Below, one piece after another: positions 59,661-64,000 of a stretch of 64,000 bases of DNA (positions are counted from its first letter, which is position 1; every line of letters begins with the position of its first letter). The translations under genes and the position numbers were made by a program. The stretch lies in assembly GCA_026826555.1 (NCBI GenBank), contig JAKSZT010054581.1, positions 2,610,434 through 2,674,433 on the forward strand, written 5' to 3'. The notes under the pieces are model-generated. The model did no database searches. It saw only the letters and a program-made list of their open reading frames with translations, and was not told the DNA's origin. The DNA is from Tolypeutes matacus (taxonomy: Eukaryota; Chordata; Mammalia; Cingulata; Chlamyphoridae).

Positions 59661-62264
59661 TACATCTTTGGCACTGATGCATGAATATTACATTATTGTT
59701 CATAACCACAGTCCATAGGTCACACCAGTTGTTTTTTCCCCATGCTTATCCACATTCCCACCACACTGCAATAGTGATGTACATCTGCTCTTTCTCACAA
59801 AGGAAATGGTACTCTTGCATCTGTGCCATCAACCACAATTCTCATCCACCTCTGGTTTCACTGTATTAGTCAGTCCCTAGATTATGCTCTAGCTTTCTTT
59901 TAATTGGCATTTATATCCCTAGGCTACCCTTTTCAGCCACATTCCCATTTGTAAACCAGCTGTTACTCACTATAATGTGTTACTATCAAATCTAAACATT
60001 TCCACACCTTTACAATAAAGTTAATTAAACCTTCTACATACATTAAACATAAGTAGTCCTCATTCCTCCTCTTATCTCCTTTAAGAATCCACCACTTACT
60101 ACAAGGTCTTGAGATATTTTCCTACATTTTCTTCCAGAAACTTTATAGTTCTTGCATTTATATTTAGGTTTTTGATCCATTTTGAGTTAATTTTTGTATA
60201 AGGTGTGAAATTGGGGTCCTTTTTCCTTCTTTTGCTATGGATATCCAGTTCTCTCAGCACAATATGTTGAATGGACTGTTCTGCACAAGCTGGGTGGGTT
60301 TGACAGACTTGTTAAAAATCACTTGACCATAGATGTAAAGGTCTGTTTCTGAACCATTAATTCAGTTCCATAGGTCTATGTGCCTGTCATTATGACTGTA
60401 CGGTGCTGTTTTTTTCCACTGTAGCTAGGTAATATAGTTTAGAGTCCAGAAGTGAGAGTCCTCCCATCTTCACTTTTCCTTTTTTAGATGATTCTGGCTA
60501 TTCAGGACCCTTCCAAATAAATTTGATAATCATGTATTTTATTTCTTTAAAAAATATATTGGTGGAATTATTATTGAGATTGCATTGAATCTATATATCA
60601 ATTTGAGTAGAATTGACATCTTAATGATATTTAATCTTCTAACCCATGAGCATGAAATGTTCTTCCAATTATTTAGGTCTTTTTTAAATTTTTTTTATTT
60701 CTTTTAACAATGAGCTGTAGTTTTCTGAATAAAATTGGTTTCCATTGTTGGTTAAGTTTTTTCCAAAATATTTGGGTTTTATCCATCATAACTTATTTTC
60801 ATCAATCTTTTGACACTTTTAGTTACTTTTACTGATATAATCTTCATTTCTTGACTCTCTTCCAAGCCTTTCTCTGCTGTCTTTTCTTTTCAGACTGTAG
60901 CACACCCTTTAGTATTTCCTGCAAAGCTGGTCTCTTGATTACAGAATCTCTCAGTTTCTTTTTATCTGTGAATATTCTAAACTCACCCTCATTTTTGAAG
61001 ACAATCTTGCAAGATATAAAATTCTTGGCTGGAAATTTTTCTCTTTCAGTGTCTTAAATATATCATTCCACTGTCTTCTTGCCTCTATGGTTTCTGATGA
61101 GAAATCAGCATTTAATCTTATTGGGTATCCCTTATATGTCATGCATTCCTTTCCCCTTGCTGCTTTCAAAATTCTCTTTCTTTTTGGCATTTGACAATCT
61201 AATTAGCATCTGTCTCAGAGTTGTTCTATTTACTTGGATGGGAGTACATTGTGCTTCTTGGACATGGATGTCTATATCCTTCATTAGGGTTGGGAAATTT
61301 TCTACCATTATTTCTTCAAATATTGCTTCTGTCCCTTCTCCCTTCTCTTCTCCTTCTGGGACACCCATGACATGTATGCTTCTACATCATTTGCTGTCAT
61401 TCAGTTCCATAAGAACTTTTTCAAAATTTTCCATTCCTTTCTTCATCCATTCTTTTTTATGTACACCTTCAAGGGCCATTTCTTCAAGCTCACCAATCCT
61501 TTCTTCTGCCTCCTCAAATCTATTATATGATTCCAGCATATTTTTTTACTTCATTTATTGCAACTTTCATTCCTCTAAAATCTGCTGTTTTTCTATATAT
61601 GTTTTCAAATTCTTCTCTGTGTTCATCCAATATCTTCTTAATATCCTTAATCTTTTTTGCCATCTCATTGGATTTATTAAGGAGATTTGTTTGAACATCT
61701 ATGATTAGTTGTCTAGCTCTTTTATGTCATCTGGAGGCTTACTTTGTTCCTTTAACTGGGTTATATCTTCCTCTTTCTTGGTTTGAATTATAATTTTTTT
61801 GTTGGCATCTTGGCATCTGGCTTACTACATGTATTTATTCTGGGTTCAGTTTCTCTCTTTAATTTATGTCTTTCTTGCCCTTTCTCTCTTGCTGGTTGTG
61901 TTGTAGGAGGCAAGGATGTAGTTGATGCTGTAAGCTCTGGAGTCTCAATTTGCCCTCATTGCCCAAGGTGCAAATAAAGCTTCTCTCAACTTACTCCTTT
62001 ACCAGGTGTAGGGACATAACCACAGCCATGTGTAATAATCCAAGTCATGCAGGCCTAAACTTTAGTTGCCCAGAAAGACTGATGAAGCTTCACATGCCTT
62101 TTTCCCCTGCTTGGGGATAGAATGGAACTGCATTTGTGGACAGCACTCTATGTCATGTGGGTCCATTATGACTTCAGTTACTCCAGTTAACTTCTGACTA
62201 TTCAGTCTGTGCCAGCTGAATATACCTGCAGTTACCCAGAGAGGTTGGTGCAGAGTCTGCCAGC

Positions 62265-63050
62265 CTCATCCCTGTTAGAGGTAAGTCTGAAGCCTAGGCT
62301 AGGGCTGCAGGCCAATCTGGGTGAAAGTAGCTTGTCCTACAGTCACTGTGATTTTCAGCCAGCCCGGCTTCCTCTCGTGCTGAATGAAGAGTCAAAATTG
62401 TGGCTACCGGCCTCTTTCCTACTTGGACAGATGCAAACTTTAGCTTATGTTAGGGTTATATTGTTACCAGTTGCATTTACTAAGCAGTAGCTGTAATTGG
62501 TGATCAACCATCTCTTTCTCCCTTGTTTTTGGGAAATGGAGCTTCCAACTCCAGCCACAGAATAGCTCCTAAGGCAGCTTACACCACAAGAGTAGGATGA
62601 TCAGCTGCCTCCACAGCATGGCCTATATTTTTCCAGAAAGGATACTCAGGTCCCCCCAGCTTCCTCTCTGCTGGAGTGGGCCTGGGGCTTAATGCTAGCG
62701 ATGCAATCTGATCTGCATGGAAAGAAGCTGGTCCCTACCAGCACTGAGATTTTCTGTCCACCTTGCTTTCCCTCGTGCCAGGAGCAGAGGTAAAATGTCA
62801 GCTACTGGCCTCTTTCTGATTTGGACAAGTTCAAATTTTAGCTGTTCTTAGTATTATATTTTAGTCCACTGAATTTACTAATAAGTAGCTGAAGTTGGGC
62901 CCAACTGCCTCTTTACCCATTTTGGGAAGTGGAGCTTCTAATTGCAGCCACAGAATAGCTCCTGAGGTGGTGTGTGCCAGTGGAGGATGAGCACTGGCCT
63001 CTGGGGCATAAAGTGCTCTACTTATGAATCTTTTCAGCAGATGGACAGTC
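62265..63050 (-). repeat. Two tandem L1 5' UTR monomers, about 393 bp
   Basis: Shared phrases recur at constant spacing: cacagaatagctcct at 62556 and 62949; ctactggcctctttct or ctaccggcctctttcc; tttggacaagttcaaa or cttggacagatgcaaa. The period is about 393-397 bp and identity about 75-80 percent by eye. A more degraded third unit may occupy 61900-62260. Confidence 0.75.
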
Positions 63051-63239
63051 ACCTCCTTTCATTCTTTAAAGGATGTTATAGCAGACTCTTCTGGTCTCCT
63101 GGTGCCCCCAAACAGGTGCTTTAGATAGCTTTGGGTGACTACTAACTGCCCTATAGCAAAAGCTGACTCTAGGAGCTCCTTACTGTGTGACCATCTTGCT
63201 TGTTGCCCACTTGTTTCTTTTATTTTTCCCAGTGAAGAG

Positions 63240-63769
63240 TGTATTTTGATGATGACTTCACATTTTATGAATATTCAATTTTCAAGTTATTTGTTTTCCT
63301 AAAATATTCAAAGTGTTTTCCTAAAATGTGCAATTATAACATACATCCATGAAACAATACTTACTTAAAAATTCCCAGTGCTCCATCTTGAAAGAAAGGG
63401 GAAAATTATATATACATAGGAGAAAGCTGAAGAATTCATATTTTGAAAGCTAGTACACTTTACTATCCATCTGAAAATTAAATGAACACTTGATTGTTTA
63501 TCCAAACAGAGAATTTAAATCTTCTCAGAGATTAAAATTAATTTATAATGGGAAACTGTGATGTTCTGTTCCTTGACTATGTGGTGTTGTCCCCACACAT
63601 CTCTTTCTACCCTGGAAGTCACAGGACTGGAATATTTGTGCTGTCAGGGGCAGGAGGTATCTTAAAACAGCAAAATAATTGCAACTTTTATGGACTATCT
63701 GTTTCTGTGATCTGTAAATATAAAATGTCTATGTATTTTTATGAATGTACCTTGTCTACAAAGGTCCCA
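63240..63769. other. Non-coding interval, no recognised feature
   Basis: AT-rich sequence upstream (on the minus strand) of the L1 5' end. No exon or repeat family that I can name. Confidence 0.4.
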
Positions 63770-64000
63770 CAACTTTTAAATTAAAAGAAAAGGCTAGTGT
63801 TGGAGAGGATCTGGAGGTAGATATAGAAGCACTCCTTCTCTGCTGGTGGTATTGGAAAATGGCCCATGCTGCTGCTGCTGTGCAAGACAACATGGCAATA
63901 TCTCTGGAAGCTATGTATGGAGGTAACAGTGATGTTCACAGTGACATCATGTACAACTGCCACTAGACTCCAAGAAGGGATGGCACTTTAAGAAGGAGAG
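63770..64000 (+). mobile_element. Old L1 ORF2 C-terminal fragment
   Basis: The text gttggagaggatctggag and then ctctgctggtggtattgga corresponds to the ORF2 C-terminal zinc region (CWRGCG...LLHCWWD in active L1s), with most cysteines lost. It runs off the window end. Confidence 0.6.

Larger units (their letters stand above)
58940..63235 (-). mobile_element. LINE-1, minus strand, with 5' UTR monomers, ORF1, deleted ORF2 and modular 3' UTR
   Basis: Reading from 63235 down: a 5' UTR with tandem monomers (to about 61760); ORF1 with coiled coil, RRM and C-terminal domain (61700-60850; open blocks 61368-61132 and 61190-60951, with RLSNAKKK and QPRILYLARLS); then, directly after the ORF1 end, the 3' half of ORF2 (about 60750-60060), so the endonuclease and most of the reverse transcriptase are deleted. 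The 3' UTR (60060-58940) has three type-2 modules. The 3' end on the plus strand is a T-run near 58940-58950. Confidence 0.82.

Noticed and set aside
1..64000. CRISPR array, bacterial operon or phage-like system
   Set aside because: No regularly spaced short repeats with unique spacers, no Shine-Dalgarno-led gene series, and the repeat content is clearly mammalian.

Overview
The window is mammalian genomic DNA that is dense in retrotransposons. It most likely comes from a xenarthran, and probably an armadillo (Dasypus). Evidence for this is two tRNA-derived SINEs that look like the armadillo DAS family (46859-47179 and 30481-30990), a LINE-1 lineage with unusual 3' UTRs, ERVL, MaLR and ERV1 LTRs, and old mammalian MIR, L2 and L1M repeats. 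There is no bacterial-type gene organisation. I see no intact protein-coding gene that can be supported end to end. The species call is inference; the repeat classes are read from the sequence.

Layout. Positions 1-8608 hold two L1 3' ends in direct succession; the second L1 keeps most of a broken ORF2 and a 2.7 kb 3' UTR. Positions 8609-20340 are lower-repeat sequence. They carry two consecutive minus-strand exons homologous to the F-box/WD40 gene FBXW8, at 17912-18108 and 13817-14534. A 507-bp ERVL-type LTR sits inside the second exon, flanked by a perfect 5-bp target duplication, so this copy is a pseudogene or a broken duplicate. An unidentified processed retrocopy lies at 12734-13430. Positions 20350-26440 contain a 100-N assembly gap, a minus-strand L1, an ERVL 5' end with a tRNA-Leu-like primer binding site, and another L1 interrupted by a younger L1 tail. 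Positions 26440-39925 are a mosaic of L1s nested with solo LTRs, a SINE and several tail-only L1 insertions. Positions 39926-48830 are mostly single-copy-looking DNA with MLT1, L2, MIR and a 103-bp tandem duplication. Positions 48830-57850 hold an ERV1 (gammaretrovirus-like) LTR, gag and protease remnant split by a 6-kb L1. Positions 58325-58761 are a TOMM20 processed pseudogene. Positions 58940-63235 are a minus-strand L1 with tandem 5' UTR monomers, an ORF1 and an internally deleted ORF2.

The 'genes' here do not work together. The window is a record of retrotransposition: successive L1 waves, their nested insertions, and host exons or mRNAs that were interrupted or copied. The most informative items are the LTR-interrupted FBXW8 exon, the two unusual L1 3' UTR architectures (one very long with a conserved TATA-like motif, one built of tandem modules of about 255 bp), the tandem L1 5' UTR monomers, and a small twin-primed insertion that can be read base by base.
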